A DNA stretch of 48,188 bases from Spongospora subterranea f. sp. subterranea (lineage: Eukaryota; Endomyxa: Phytomyxea; Phytomyxea; Plasmodiophorida), in the NCBI GenBank assembly GCA_049724395.1, contig JAUGWO010000297.1, forward strand, positions 1 to 48,188, written 5' to 3'. The translations under genes and the position numbers were made by a program. Shown here piece after piece: positions 1 through 10,536 of the stretch. Position 1 is the first letter of the stretch; each line of letters opens with the position of its first letter. The notes beneath the pieces were generated by a model. The model searched no databases, was not told the DNA's origin, and saw only the letters and a program-made list of their open reading frames with translations.

Positions 1-1670
1 TTTCGTCACTTAAACAGGCATTTCATCCTCATCCGTGTTGGCGAATTTCGACCCCTTGCTACCCATCATTGTGGAAGCAGACGCGTCGGATATCGCAATA
101 GGAGCGATACTATCCCAAACCCACCCTGACGGAGATCGACCAGTGGCGTTTTATTCCAGAAACCTTGCACCAGCCGAGTTAAACTATCAAATTTATGACA
201 AGGAGTTGTTAGCAATCGTTGCTGCATTCGAACAGTGGAGACATTTTCTGAGTGGCGCTCAACACACTATCACCATATTTAGCGATCACAAAAACCTACT
301 TTGGTTCATGTCGTCCAAGGTTTTCAAAAGACGACAAGCCAGATGGTCGCTTTACCTCGCAGAATTCGATTTCAACATCTGCCACCGCTCGGGATCGCTG
401 TCACAAAAGCCAGACTCTCTATCAAGGCGACCGGACCTGATTTCCCCAAAACGTCAGAATTCGGACCAGCCACTTCCAGCACATGTGTTCATTGACAGCA
501 TGCAACTAGCACCCTTTCAACCGACACCCACCAACGTCAGCCCATCAGACCTGATCCACGAACTGAGCAGCTGAATATGCCCGTATCCGACTAAAATTCT
601 TAACTCGCCAAGGAGAAAACGTGTTCTTCAAAAATCGGAAATTCGTACGGAATGAGGAAAAGCATATTACAGCAACGACACGACTCGCCATTGGCAGCAC
701 ATTTCGGCATCTCAAAAACATACCAATTGATTAAGCGAGACTTCTGGTGGCCAAAACTTTCTCAAACCGTAAGCCAATTTGTCAGATCATGCGACACCTG
801 TTGCAGAAGCAAAGCTCCTCGGCAAGAACCAGCGGGTCTGCTATAACCCTTACCCATTCCGGTCAGCACCCTTGTCGTCGATATCGATGGACTTCATCGT
901 AAAACTTCCGAAATCTATGGGGTATGATTCAGTCCTGGTCGTTGTTGATCGCCTCACAAAGATGTCCCACTTGATCCCCAGTAATGAAAACTGCACCAAC
1001 AAAGACCTAGCGAACCTGATATTAATTAACATCCTCCGGTTACACGAATTGCCTGACGAGATTATCTCAGATCGTGGACCGCAATTCGTTGCCAGCTTTT
1101 GGAAACTACTTCTACGGCAGCACCGGCTCTACCGCAAACTGTCCTCTGCAAGGCATCCCGAAACTGATGGTCAAACTGAGCGCGTCAACCAGGTCCTGGA
1201 ACAGGACTTGTAGTCCAGAACGACTGGTGCAAAATGTTACACATGGCAGAATTCGCCTATAACAATGCCCATCACGCATCGAGCGATACATCGTATTTTT
1301 TCGCCAATTATGGATTTCATCCCAGATTCGACATTAACGTAACCGACCAAATCAACCCAAGCGTGAGAGATCATTTGAACTAATTGGACTCTATCAACAA
1401 ATACCTTCAACAAAAGCTGCAACGAACCATCGCGACCAATGAAAAAACACGCTGACCGCCTCCGCCGTGCGGATCCTAAATATCATACTGTATGGTTACT
1501 TCGCGATTCAATCAAATCTGGACGACCCTGCGATAAACTGGCCGAAAAACGCCTAGGCCCCTTTACGGTGACCAGAAGCATTAATGAGGTCGCTTTCGAA
1601 TTAGAATTACCTAGCAACATCAGAATCCATTCCATTTTTCATAACTCCTTCTTGTGCTGTACGTGAATAT
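1..1670 (+). mobile_element. Ty3/gypsy chromovirus fossil (RNase H and integrase part)
   Basis: Fossil of an LTR retrotransposon of the chromovirus branch that enters from the left edge of the window. From left to right it shows an RT/RNase H part (about 35-570, with ADASD and FSDHKNL motifs), the integrase zinc-binding region and catalytic core (about 650-1210, with SDRGPQF and DGQTERVNQVLE) and the integrase C-terminal region (about 1440-1670). It is broken, with several breaks, and looks old. No LTR is seen within the window. Its protein differs clearly from the families at 6.5 kb, 27.8 kb, 33.5 kb and 38.8 kb, so it is a separate lineage. Confidence 0.9.
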
Positions 1671-1749
1671 CGGGAAATTTTTATAACATCTCTTTGCCCT
1701 GATCAGACATCCAGAAAACTCTCATGAGGCGCAGCGTTTCTGAGCAGAT

Positions 1750-2466
1750 GAAGTTTCTGACGCTCCAGTTTCCAGATTTTTTTTCCTAAAAGTTGCAGAA
1801 AATCGCTTGCTTCCTTGTACGGTCGGATACTTTCTGTGTTAGGTTTGGAATATTGTTTTTTGGTCCAGTTCACCTTGACATCAGGGAAGGGCTGTTTCTC
1901 GATCAGTGTGATTGATCTTTAAATTACCCAGTTTGAAAAGTTCAGTCGCTTTGTCCTGGACACCGTCAGAATGAATCTATAATGAGGCAATTGCTCGAGC
2001 TCCTGGTCAGTGTAAAGTTCATGGTTATGCTCGGCTACTAAAGCGAGTACTTCATAGCCTAGCATATTTTTCTTCACAATTACTTCAAAAGGACAGTTGC
2101 ACTTTTTGCTGTGGATCTTTTTCTGAATATCAGTGACATCCTTTGCTTTGCCAGAACTAAAACATTCGAAAGATAAATATATCGTTGCTGTTTGGCGCTT
2201 CGCTGTATCACAGGGCATGTCGAAAACGACGCCGTTGCTTGTTTGGCTTCAACAATCGATTCAAATAAGGTACCGACTTCGAAGGACTTGCTGGCGCTGC
2301 CTGCGTTGAAGTGGCAATCAGAATCTGCAGATTCCAATAATTTCACTCCTGTAACGTCGTCTTCAGGCGGTTCGATGGCGCAGACTCGGACAGCATTCGG
2401 GATCGATTCACATGTGGCAGGTGCAGATGGAGCAAAGATGCTCTTGATCCGGCTGAACATTCCCAA
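1750..2466 (-). mobile_element. MULE transposase N-terminal (FAR1-like) fragment
   Basis: Degenerate N-terminal part of a Mutator-like (MULE) DNA transposase on the minus strand. From a possible start at 2466 the frame reads through a region ending in QRSAKQQRYIYLS. The match then continues in another frame to 1919, with KKCNCPFEVIVKK and AEHNHEL, the Cys/His pattern of the FAR1-like zinc-binding domain in front of many MULE transposases. The frame change lies near 2160, where both frames read IYLS. A further open stretch continues to about 1750 in a third frame. No DDE catalytic domain follows, so this is a truncated, inactive remnant. The window's MULE catalytic region at 19.85-20.9 kb may come from a related element. 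The family call rests on motif recognition. Confidence 0.65.
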
Positions 2467-2469
2467 TCA

Positions 2470-3100
2470 ATCGATACAGGTCGGTCGGTATACAGTACAT
2501 TTTTTAATAAGCATTCTCATGATAAGGCTCGAACCTCGAAAAAATGGGCTTAAGACCTCAAAGGCCGGTTTTTGACGAGAAAAACAGGGTCTTATCACAA
2601 AAACTTACCCATTTCGGGCAGACAGGGTTTTTATCACAAAAACAGACTCAGTATGTGCTGGGAGCTCTTGTACATAGTGAATCGACCAACGTAGGAGCCA
2701 TGGCTACGTGGTATCATGTGTCCTGACCGGGCGACAGTAAATGGACACGAGGTACCACAAGACAGTATGTGGTTTTGATTTTAAGGAGGTTTTGGATCAA
2801 CAAGAATCGTTGGGAACTGATATTTTTGGAAAACCAATTGATAATGGGTCGTGTTCATATTTTGAAAAATCGCAAGTAAAAATCTCAAATAATTCCAAAT
2901 GATAAGGCATTTTGGCATGAAATTGTTCTTGAATGATAAGACCCCAAATTCCGATTCAAGGCCGAGGGGCTTTATCAAAAAAATTTACTGTATTGGAAAT
3001 AAAGGAGATGAAGAGTACCTGAAGAGTTGCGCGGTTATTGCGTGAGTCGGTTCCAACGCAACCAGTTGCGCGATTTGCCGCCTCGTTATTGATTTGAGCA
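2470..3100. other. Intergenic region upstream of oxygenase-like copy A
   Basis: No gene was recognised here. The stretch holds two near-identical 20-21 bp direct repeats (2585-2604 and 2623-2643, both of the form CAGGGT..TTATCACAAAAAC). The last 100 bp form the presumed promoter and 5' leader of the gene at 3101. The context GAGCAATGG around the start codon is close to that of copies B and C (TCAATGA and GCAATGG), which supports the chosen starts. Confidence 0.4.
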
Positions 3101-4303
3101 ATGGCAATCACTGGAGGAATGGCGTATATTGTACTGTTCGCTGTGATTCAGTCCATATGGCTTGTGACCAATTGCCATCAAGAGAAGGAACCTACTGGAA
3201 TTATTCAAGTTTCTGGGTCTGACCAGAAGATTAATATGATTCCACTGGAGCAGCCAACAAAGGAAGCGTCACCTGAGGAGTTGATTAAAGCTTTAGAATG
3301 GCCGAACAGGTTTAGTGTTTTAAAAATGAAGGAGCAGCTAAGAACAGGGATTGACTCGTTGATATCGCTGCCGGACTTTGAATTCAGAAATGGGTTTGCT
3401 AAAATAATTCAAAAAGCCTTTTATAAGGACATCCGCAAAAAACATTCCGATTGGATAGTCATTCCTGTGGGAATAGAACGGTTTCTCTCACATCAATACG
3501 TTGAACAGGCGCACATCGATATCGTGGCTCCCTCACATCCCTACGATGAAAATGCGCATATCGATAACTTGTTTTCCTCACATCCCAATGATGAAATTGC
3601 GCATATCGATATCCTTCGCGATGCTAATGTTTTCTCCCTGTTGACGCAATACGAGGGGTGGTCTATTGACTTCATGGAATTTTTGGGAAAGAACAAGAAA
3701 GTGAAATCCGCCGCTCTGCAATACTACAATGGCAACGTTGAACAATACGCAATCGAAATGTTGACGCTCGCTCATACGATGAATATCTGGATACCACTTG
3801 AACCTATTGAATCATGGCCATTGGCATTCACACCGGCCGATCAATGTGGTGAGAGTCGCACCATCAATTCTCATACTCGTTATGGAGGTCTGCAGCCGCT
3901 TCAATATCTGTTTAGGTCCGAATTTGCAGTAAACGATTGGTACACACGATGGAACATGCAGCCCGATGAAGTTTATGTCTGGGATTCAAGGACTGTCGCT
4001 CATGCGGCCGTTAATATTGGTGATGGGAAGGGCAAGCGATCATCCGTTGCTTGCCGACTGCTGATCGTACACCCAAAAGTGGCTCGGACCACCTGGAATT
4101 TATGGCGCCTCAATTTCAATACTCTGTGCTATACCCAACGCCTTTTCCAGGAAATCATGTCACGCCATCGCTGTGAACCAGAGCATGCAAAGCGTATACT
4201 GGCCGAAATGGGATATGACCGAAGTTGTGACCTGTCGCCCAAAAAAGCCTGGAATACTCTCTTATCTTGGCAAACTATCTGGCATGGGTTTGGTTTCCAA
4301 TAA
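3101..4303 (+). CDS. Secreted CmcJ/AsaB-like oxygenase family protein, copy A (400 aa)
   Basis: Intronless 400-codon gene. It opens with a hydrophobic, signal-peptide-like segment (residues about 7-25, ending near TNCHQE), so the product is probably secreted. Seen in the sequence: three H-I-D motifs (H138/D140, H153/D155, H168/D170); NIWIPL followed by WPLAF; WYTRWNMQPDEVYVWDS; VAHAAV with H301; and RSSVACRLL with R313 and R319. In the CmcJ/AsaB (GA4-desaturase-like) family of Fe(II)/2-oxoglutarate-type oxygenases, an HxD, an N-x-W-R-P-L block, a W-x-Y..PDE block, a distal H and an Arg-rich end occur in that order. I infer a divergent member; substrate unknown. The 15-residue HID-containing unit (3509-3598) is present in two extra tandem copies relative to copies B and C. 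The C-terminus (after about residue 380) differs from B and C and reads into what is 3' flank in copy B. Alternative: a secreted protein unrelated to oxygenases that only mimics the motif order. Confidence 0.6.
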   Translation: MAITGGMAYIVLFAVIQSIWLVTNCHQEKEPTGIIQVSGSDQKINMIPLEQPTKEASPEELIKALEWPNRFSVLKMKEQLRTGIDSLISLPDFEFRNGFAKIIQKAFYKDIRKKHSDWIVIPVGIERFLSHQYVEQAHIDIVAPSHPYDENAHIDNLFSSHPNDEIAHIDILRDANVFSLLTQYEGWSIDFMEFLGKNKKVKSAALQYYNGNVEQYAIEMLTLAHTMNIWIPLEPIESWPLAFTPADQCGESRTINSHTRYGGLQPLQYLFRSEFAVNDWYTRWNMQPDEVYVWDSRTVAHAAVNIGDGKGKRSSVACRLLIVHPKVARTTWNLWRLNFNTLCYTQRLFQEIMSRHRCEPEHAKRILAEMGYDRSCDLSPKKAWNTLLSWQTIWHGFGFQ

Positions 4304-4600
4304 TAAACAGTGCCAAATGCGACTTCTTATTTGCGGTCCCTTTCTGCTGCACCTTAATGGGCAATATCACAAGACTTTCAAAACGATGCGCCTGATTGAC
4401 GGAAGAAAGCGATCGTAACCGCTCACCCGTTGCTTTGTCAATTATGAAGACGCGTGGTGGCAGGTGCTCAACATTTCTCTATTGTCTGGCAGAATTCTTT
4501 CTTATTTTGCCCTTGTTTCGAAACAATCGTCCACCAATTTTTAGTTATCTCAATCCTCTACCAATTTTGCATATGATCACCACGGCCGAGTTGAGCTCCC
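4304..4600 (+). repeat. 3' flank shared by oxygenase-like copies A and B
   Basis: No gene. From the AATAAA-like string near 4302, the flank is diverged but recognisably the same as 17880-18160 downstream of copy B. Shared landmarks are CAGTGCCAAATGCG, CTGCTGCACCTTAAT, TCTCTATTGTCTGGCAG and CGTCCACC. A shorter part also matches the flank after copy C (about 24940-25000). The gene family therefore spread by segmental duplications that carried about 250 bp of 3' DNA. Confidence 0.6.
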
Positions 4601-5500
4601 ACACTATTCCAGTTCCTTAGTTTCCTCCATTCCCCACGATTGCTCTCCCTTTAATAAATTATCCCCACCAATTATCCAGTGGTGCTCCTCAATCAATAAT
4701 CCCCCTAAATCACAGCCCCGGCGTATCCAACGCCGACTTCCATTTGATTCGCTTTCTTGCATGTGCACACTCGAGTTCGTGTTCTTCATCAGGTTGGTCT
4801 TGGACTGCACTTGCGGCCATGATTTCCTCATCCTCTTCGGCTTGTACGAGTCTCGTTCAATTTTCGTCTCCTGATATAAAACTTCTCGACGTCTTCAGTT
4901 CTTCAAACGCATACACCTTAGCACCATCTACAAATCCAAGGAATCGACGCTCTTTTGATTTGCTGTCGAACCTGCTATAATGTGAGTCAGGAACGCACCT
5001 CCCAGCGACTTCTCGTTTACTGATCTGCTCGTGATGTAGACCGCCAATCGGGAGGTCGGTAATCCAGAGTCAAACAACAGACATCGCGCCATCTCTACGA
5101 TCGTCCGGTTCATCCTCTCTTCTTTGCCATTTGTCCTCGGTGCTCTAAGTTGCCATAAGATCTCTCGTCAGAAAACCTTGACATTCATTGCTCGCCATCA
5201 CCGTCGCTGCGTTCACATTTGATATTTGCCCTTTTATGAGCTCTCGGAACGCTTGAAATTCTTCAAGCTGTTCAGATTTCTCGTCAGAAACGCATATAAG
5301 TAGCGAAATACCAGTTCCCCTGCAGTGAATTCTTGCTCATTGGTCCACACAGATCACTATAAACCAAGTCGCCTAGCTCTGTTCGTCTTCGCCGTCCAGG
5401 GGGTATTGATTCCTTGCAATCTTACCTTCTAACAATTTGTGCGTCTCAAGTCAAAAGCAGGGACGTTTTGAGCATTCGTGGATGCTACGAGTGAGGTTGA
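4600..5500 (-). mobile_element. Ty1/copia fossil, integrase part
   Basis: Fossil of a Ty1/copia-type LTR retrotransposon on the minus strand. The recognisable part is the integrase end: an NRTIVEMARCLLFDSGLP block (near 5060-5113), then an FLGF.DGAKVYAFEELK block (near 4870-4970), and an acidic linker toward 4750, as is usual before the copia RT. It is broken, with several breaks; no LTR was found and it looks old. The family call comes from motif recognition of the integrase tail. Confidence 0.75.
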
Positions 5501-6500
5501 TGTTCCTGTGCCTGTGTTCAGACTGATTAGGCTCTAGATCTTGCACTAGAACCGAAAATCTATATCAATTTCAATCTTACTCGCATCTGTGTCATTAGCT
5601 AGAACGTCGTAAAGCTATTGCGAGCTCATGTGAGCTTCAAACGCAAACTTGAAAACTTCTGCCGCAGAAGGCCAACGCATGCTTCTGGGCTGGAGCCGAT
5701 AACCTGCGAGGATTGTTGCAGCAGCAACGATTGCGTTTGGCCATCATAGAATGCAATCGGAGCTGCAACAATATCACACTGAATTGCCTGGTCAGGGTCT
5801 GTCATGTCCAAACCCGGATTCAACGAAGACGTATAATCCCCTTCTGCAGAAAAAGCTGCTTGAAACACCCGAAAAACGGAAGTGTATGAGATTTCAGATC
5901 TTTGAACAAGGCGATGGTTGCCCTAGTCGGCCAAGCATCAACGCAAATAGCAGCAACATATATCGAAACCGCTAAATCATGACTATCGACACAATCTGAT
6001 GAATCAATCTGCACGTGATCAGACTCATTGGGAAGCATTTGGCGCGTGTTTGAAATACGATCCCACGTTGTGCGTTTTCTTTGATTTGTCGAACAAGGTT
6101 CAACGCAATCCAAGAAGAAATTGTCATTTTGCGCTCCGGAATTCCTGAAGGCGTTGAATGGTGGCGAACATGTATCTGACACAGTTGGACAAACCGGAAA
6201 GAGTAACTGCGGGCCCCGGATGGATAATCGTGGTGCTCTGCAAAATGTCGCGTTGTTTTCGAGTGCACGACAAATTCTCGATATCGTCCAATTCATTCCA
6301 ATATATATCGGTTATATTTTTCCCAAGCATCAAAGCGATGCGGCTTCGAGGTATCAGGGAATGCGCTGGAACCAACAACTCTCTCGAATTTCTAACGAAC
6401 GAGTGGAATCCGAGAGCAATGCTCAGATCTATGACAAAGTTGGCCTGAAAAGAAATTGATATGACACATTTTGTTCATTGATGTTTACTACCGTCTTCCC
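5500..6500. other. Unrecognised region, possible minus-strand coding relic
   Basis: No gene is recognised. On the minus strand, long protein-like but overlapping frames run between 6378 and 5626; one, from 6296 to 5820, is open for 158 codons. A stretch at about 6000-6110 (minus sense) shares AAAACGCACAACGT and weaker similarity beyond it with the minus strand at about 26.15-26.25 kb. The two stretches may be decayed copies of one unknown gene. I assign no function. Confidence 0.25.
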
Positions 6501-6870
6501 CCGAATGAACTCTCAGCAAAGTCAGGGCGACGTGACAATGCATCTGGCTTTTGAGTAAGGGACCCTGGCCGATGGCGGATGACAAAATCAAAATCTGACA
6601 GAAATTAATGACCATCGCGCTTGGTGACGATTCAACAGCTTTGACGTCATGAACCACATGGTCGCTGAATACCAGTATTGGAGAAGTAGCACCATCCAGA
6701 TAGTGGCGCCAGGTTTGGAAGAAGTGACAATTGAAAACAATTCCTTGTCGTAAATCTCATAATTTAGCTCAGCAGGAGTGAATTTACGGGAGTAGTAAGC
6801 TACAGGATGTAGGCCATCTGAGTGTTGTTGAGACAATATAGCGCCCCGAGCAAAATCAGATCCATCATCT
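6500..6870 (-). mobile_element. Chromovirus fossil, inverted RNase H piece
   Basis: Minus-strand fossil piece of the same chromovirus family as the element at 38787-43615. It covers the RT/RNase H region (LHPVAYYSRKFTPAELNYEIYD motif region, about 6760-6850). It is an inverted, diverged copy of about 7665-8030 and abuts the plus-strand piece near 6870, forming a fold-back structure. It is broken, with several breaks. Confidence 0.85.
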
Positions 6871-8140
6871 TCTTCTTGCAGTTCGCCGGAAATGTTTTCG
6901 AGAAGAAGGACAAGTCTCTTCGATGTGTTGATTATCGGCAAATCAATTCCATTACTATCAAGAATCGGTACCCACTTCCGCCCTAGCGTTATGTCAGGCA
7001 GAGTGTTTTCCAAAATCGCCCTTCGAAGTGCATACAATCTCGTTCGCATCAGAGAAGGCGACGAGTGGAAAACCGCATTCAGGACGAAATTCGGCTTGTT
7101 TGAATACTAGGTAATGCCTTTTGGTTTAGCCAATGCACCTGCTTGTTTCCAACGATTTATGAATGACATTCTACATGATTGCATTGAACGATTCGTTGTT
7201 GTGTACTTAGACGACATCTCGATTTTTTCCCCCAACATCGCTGAACATGTTCAACATGTTCAAACGGTTCTCCGGATTCTTCGCAAGCACAACCTGTTTG
7301 CCAAACTTAAACTTAGTAAATGTGACTTTCACGTTACTGAGATTGATTTTCTGGGGTTCCGCTTGTCATCTGGCGGGTTATTGATGGACCCAGAGCGTGT
7401 ATCTGCCATCCTGTCATGGCCAGTTCCTCAGTCAGTTAAGGAACTTCAGTCGTTCTTGGGGTTCGCCAATTTCTACCGCGCTTTCATCCAAAATTATTCT
7501 CGCATTACTCATCTTTTGTTCTCATTAACGAGGAAGAGCGTTCCGTATGAGTGGAATTCCAGTACCGAAACGTCATTTCAATCTTTAAAATCTGCTTTCG
7601 TCTCGGCGCCAGTTCTACGCCATTTTGATCTTAAGTTGAATATTGTAGTCGAAGCCGATGCATCTGATTTTGCTTTGGGCGATATATTGTCTCAACAACA
7701 CTCAGATGGCTTACATCCTGTAGCTTACTACTCCCGTAAATTCACTCCTGCTGAGCTAAACTATGAGATTTACGACAAGAAATTGTTGTCAATTGTCACT
7801 TCTTTTCAAACCTGGCGCCACTATCTGGATGGTGCCACTTCTCCAATACTGGTATTCAGCGACCATAAGAATCTCGAGTGGTTCATGACGTCAAAGCTGT
7901 TGAATCGTCGCCAAGCGCGATGGTCATTATTTCTGTCAGAGTTTGATTTTGTCATCCGCCATCGGCCAGGGTCCCTTTCTCAAAAGCCAGATGCATTGTC
8001 ACGTCGCCCTGACTTTGCTGAGAGTTCCGATCTCAATCTTCAACAACCCGTATTGCCAAATTCGCGCGTCGTCAATGCGATGACTCTGTGCCCATTGGAA
8101 CCTGAGCGCGTCGACGCAAAACAAAGCAATTACAAATGGA
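6870..8140 (+). mobile_element. Chromovirus fossil, RT and RNase H part
   Basis: Plus-strand Ty3/gypsy chromovirus fossil holding part of the RT (YLDDI motif near 7205, FLGF and LGFANFYR blocks) and RNase H (EADASDFALG near 7650, FSDHKNLEWF near 7860), ending just before the integrase. It is closely similar to the young element at 38787-43615, so it is a relic of the same family. It is broken, with a few breaks. No LTR is seen at either end. Confidence 0.9.
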
Positions 8141-8229
8141 TCTTTACGTTGACGCTGCTAATTTGGTCTTGCCAGGTGTGAGGTCGAAGTGTGGTCAAAA
8201 TAGGTGTTAGTGAATACAATCCGATTACA

Positions 8230-9345
8230 GCTGACGATCAGCAGAATAAAAAAACGTAGAGGATACGGTGAACAGCAGTGCAAATTCGATGAAATACTTC
8301 AGATAGATCATCGTTCATGAGTCTCCAAAGACGACCCGACGAGAAGAAGCACTTTCAACGGATAATGACAAGGAGACTACAGTGAAGAGGATTGAAAAGG
8401 ACGCGAGAGAAAAATAATGGGCAAGAAACATCGATGGAGAACTCCACGTTCTGATGTGAACTCACCTCGTTGAAGAATTCAGACACCCTGAACTAAACAA
8501 AAAAACTACTGGTTTGTGATGATGAGACCTCACCTGACAATATGGTGTTTTGGTTGGAAAAATTCAACTGGTGATTGGTACAGGACTTTGAACGTACTTG
8601 ATGATAGACTGGAACGTCAAAACAGAGTCGTCATCGTTTTGCTCGGTAGAGTGCACCAGAATTCTGTACTCCAAGTTCGCACCGAATTTCCGCCCGTAAT
8701 TTGTGGAAAAATTTCCGCCCGTAATTTGTGGAAAGTCTGAATCCCGCTATTTGAAAAAGAAGAGAATCCATGATCATGGGGCCAAATTGAGCTCAATAAT
8801 TGTTCAATGACACCGCTAGAACACAATTCATCAAACTTGTTCTTTACTGGTTACCACAGTAGGTGTCGTGTGTGAGTCTATTTCTATATCTAAGGCCAAA
8901 ATCGCATTTGGACATGTAAACCCATTAAAACTGTCCTGATCCATAGCTACTCAAACCGAGCATCGTCCGCAACACCGCTATCATCGACAATATATAAAGG
9001 GGTTGCAAAGGATTGGCGCCGCCAGGCTTTGGCCTGGAGCGATTCCAGCTACGCCTGTCCAAAGGCGAACCCCAGACCAGAATCTTTCGTCAGAGCCAGT
9101 TGGTGTATTCAAAGATATATCCTGCTGGTGTGAACCAGGAACCCAAGAACAACACGCTGCACCGACTACATATCTGCCAACTCCCTGGACTTATTGCCAC
9201 CCGGTCACCAGCTCAACAGCCGATATCGCCATACTGTAGCCACCGTCGGTCTCCGTCTTCAACTTGGTTTTGCAGATTCTGTTCCAAATATCTCTTTCGA
9301 CCTGCTTGAGGGCTTTGAACTCTACCAAAGCATCATTGTTCTAAC
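8230..9345. other. Upstream region of the deacetylase gene, duplicated at 11.3-12.3 kb
   Basis: No further gene recognised. Blocks at about 8280-8560 and 8880-9345 have diverged counterparts at about 11340-11560 and 11880-12300, in the same order and orientation, each ending at the start codon of a deacetylase copy. Shared landmarks include CTGGTTTGTGATG, CTGACATGACAATATGG-type strings and GCAACACC. A 25-bp unit (AATTTCCGCCCGTAATTTG core) is tandemly repeated twice at 8685-8734 in this copy. Confidence 0.55.
8991..8998 (+). promoter_or_regulatory. Possible TATA box of the deacetylase gene
   Basis: TATATAAA lies about 350 bp upstream of the start codon at 9346 in the plus orientation. It would imply a long 5' leader or a leader intron. 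This is an inference from one motif only. Confidence 0.25.
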
Positions 9346-10536
9346 ATGGCGACATCGTTCGTATGTTTATGGTTATTTGTGTTCGCTATTGAGTTTGTAC
9401 TAGGTGCAGACACCAGGGCGTTCTCGTCGTGTGGTGACGGGAACCGGGTCGTGGCGTTAACTCTCGACGACGGTCCCGATCTCCTATACGATGATACCGT
9501 TCTGGCCGAACTAAAAGCAGCTGGAGTCCCTGCAACGTTCTTCACGGCACCAGGAGCCCGAGGTTACGACGATGACCAAATGTGCAGCATGGCGTACAGA
9601 ATAATGAGCGAAGGGCATCAAGTGGAACTGCACACCATGACTCATGGACATCTGCCGTTGATGGCGACAGATGCGATTGATGCCGAGATGCGGACCTCGA
9701 TAGAATGGGTCCAGAGATGCACCAAATACGAACATGAACCTCGGTATTTCCGCCCTCCTTTTGGAGAACTCCTTCCAGAGCAGTTACAGCACATAACCGA
9801 CGAATTCGGTGAGTTTGTTCACATATTAGTGACTAGAACAATATTTGGTGATATCGCACTGTATATCTGGCTTGTTTCTTCGTTTGGGTTCAGCTTCAAT
9901 CTCAATAACTTCTAACATTGGTGCACTTCAAAACAAATTATGTTTATGTTTTGATGGTGTCCAACGTATTTAAAGGATGAATTTTTTGCTGATCACACAG
10001 GAATCGCTATTTAGTGAAATTGTTCAACGGTTTAGCTAACTTTCTCACTTATATTGTGAAATTGAATCATTATACATTCAAACGTGTGTTCAGGGCTAAT
10101 CATATCAATGTGGAATGTGGAGAGTGACGATACCGATGACGAGGCAAACCTCGACCCAAAAGTAACCCCTCAATGATTTAATCGCCATGATATTGCCCCA
10201 CAAATGCTCAACTGTCTGGTGTCCACAGGTCGTTGCCGATCGTGTCATCCAACGCTTCATAAAAAACGTTGGCGTGGGCAACTCGGCCGTTATTCTCATG
10301 CACGACTATTACGCCGGCATGCGATCAAGTAACATCATCACTTGGTCACTGCAATCACAGTCATGATCTGACTGTGGCGTCATTCTGTTACAGCTGTCCT
10401 AACCCAGGTCATTAATTACTTCAAGGAGAATGACTACGAATTCGTTACTGTCAATGAGTGTTATTCGATGTGTAACACACCAATCTGTAAAGGATCTGGA
10501 GGCCCAACCCAATATCCAAACGTATATGTCCCGTGA
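9346..10536 (+). CDS. Secreted polysaccharide deacetylase (CE4, chitin deacetylase-like), four exons
   Basis: Exons I infer: 9346-9808, 10094-10161, 10229-10328 and 10394-10536, joined by three GT-AG introns (285, 67 and 65 bp). They total 774 bp and give 257 residues plus stop. Family role: NodB-fold, metal-dependent removal of N-acetyl groups from chitin-like polymers. Seen: a hydrophobic signal peptide (residues 1-21); motif 1 TLDDGPD (39-45, D41/D42); metal motif HTMTH (96-100); RPPFG (136-140); WNVESDDTDD (161-170); LMHDYY (200-205); and a Cys-containing tail (C233, C237, C242). All five CE4 motifs appear only when the introns are removed, and every junction is in phase, which supports the model. 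The start is the first ATG before the signal peptide. Likely secreted or wall-bound. A decayed copy follows at 12301. Substrate not provable here; peptidoglycan or xylan deacetylase are alternatives. Confidence 0.88.

Noticed and set aside
4744-4980. Plus-strand Ser-rich secreted protein
   Set aside because: It is the antisense of the copia integrase tail, whose minus-strand motifs are specific.
8991-8998. TATA box as proof of the transcription start
   Set aside because: It is a single AT-rich motif 350 bp from the start codon; listed only at low confidence.
9346-9915. Single-exon 189-codon deacetylase
   Set aside because: Reading past 9808 loses the late CE4 motifs; a GTGAGT donor there and downstream in-phase exons carrying motifs 4 and 5 fit far better.
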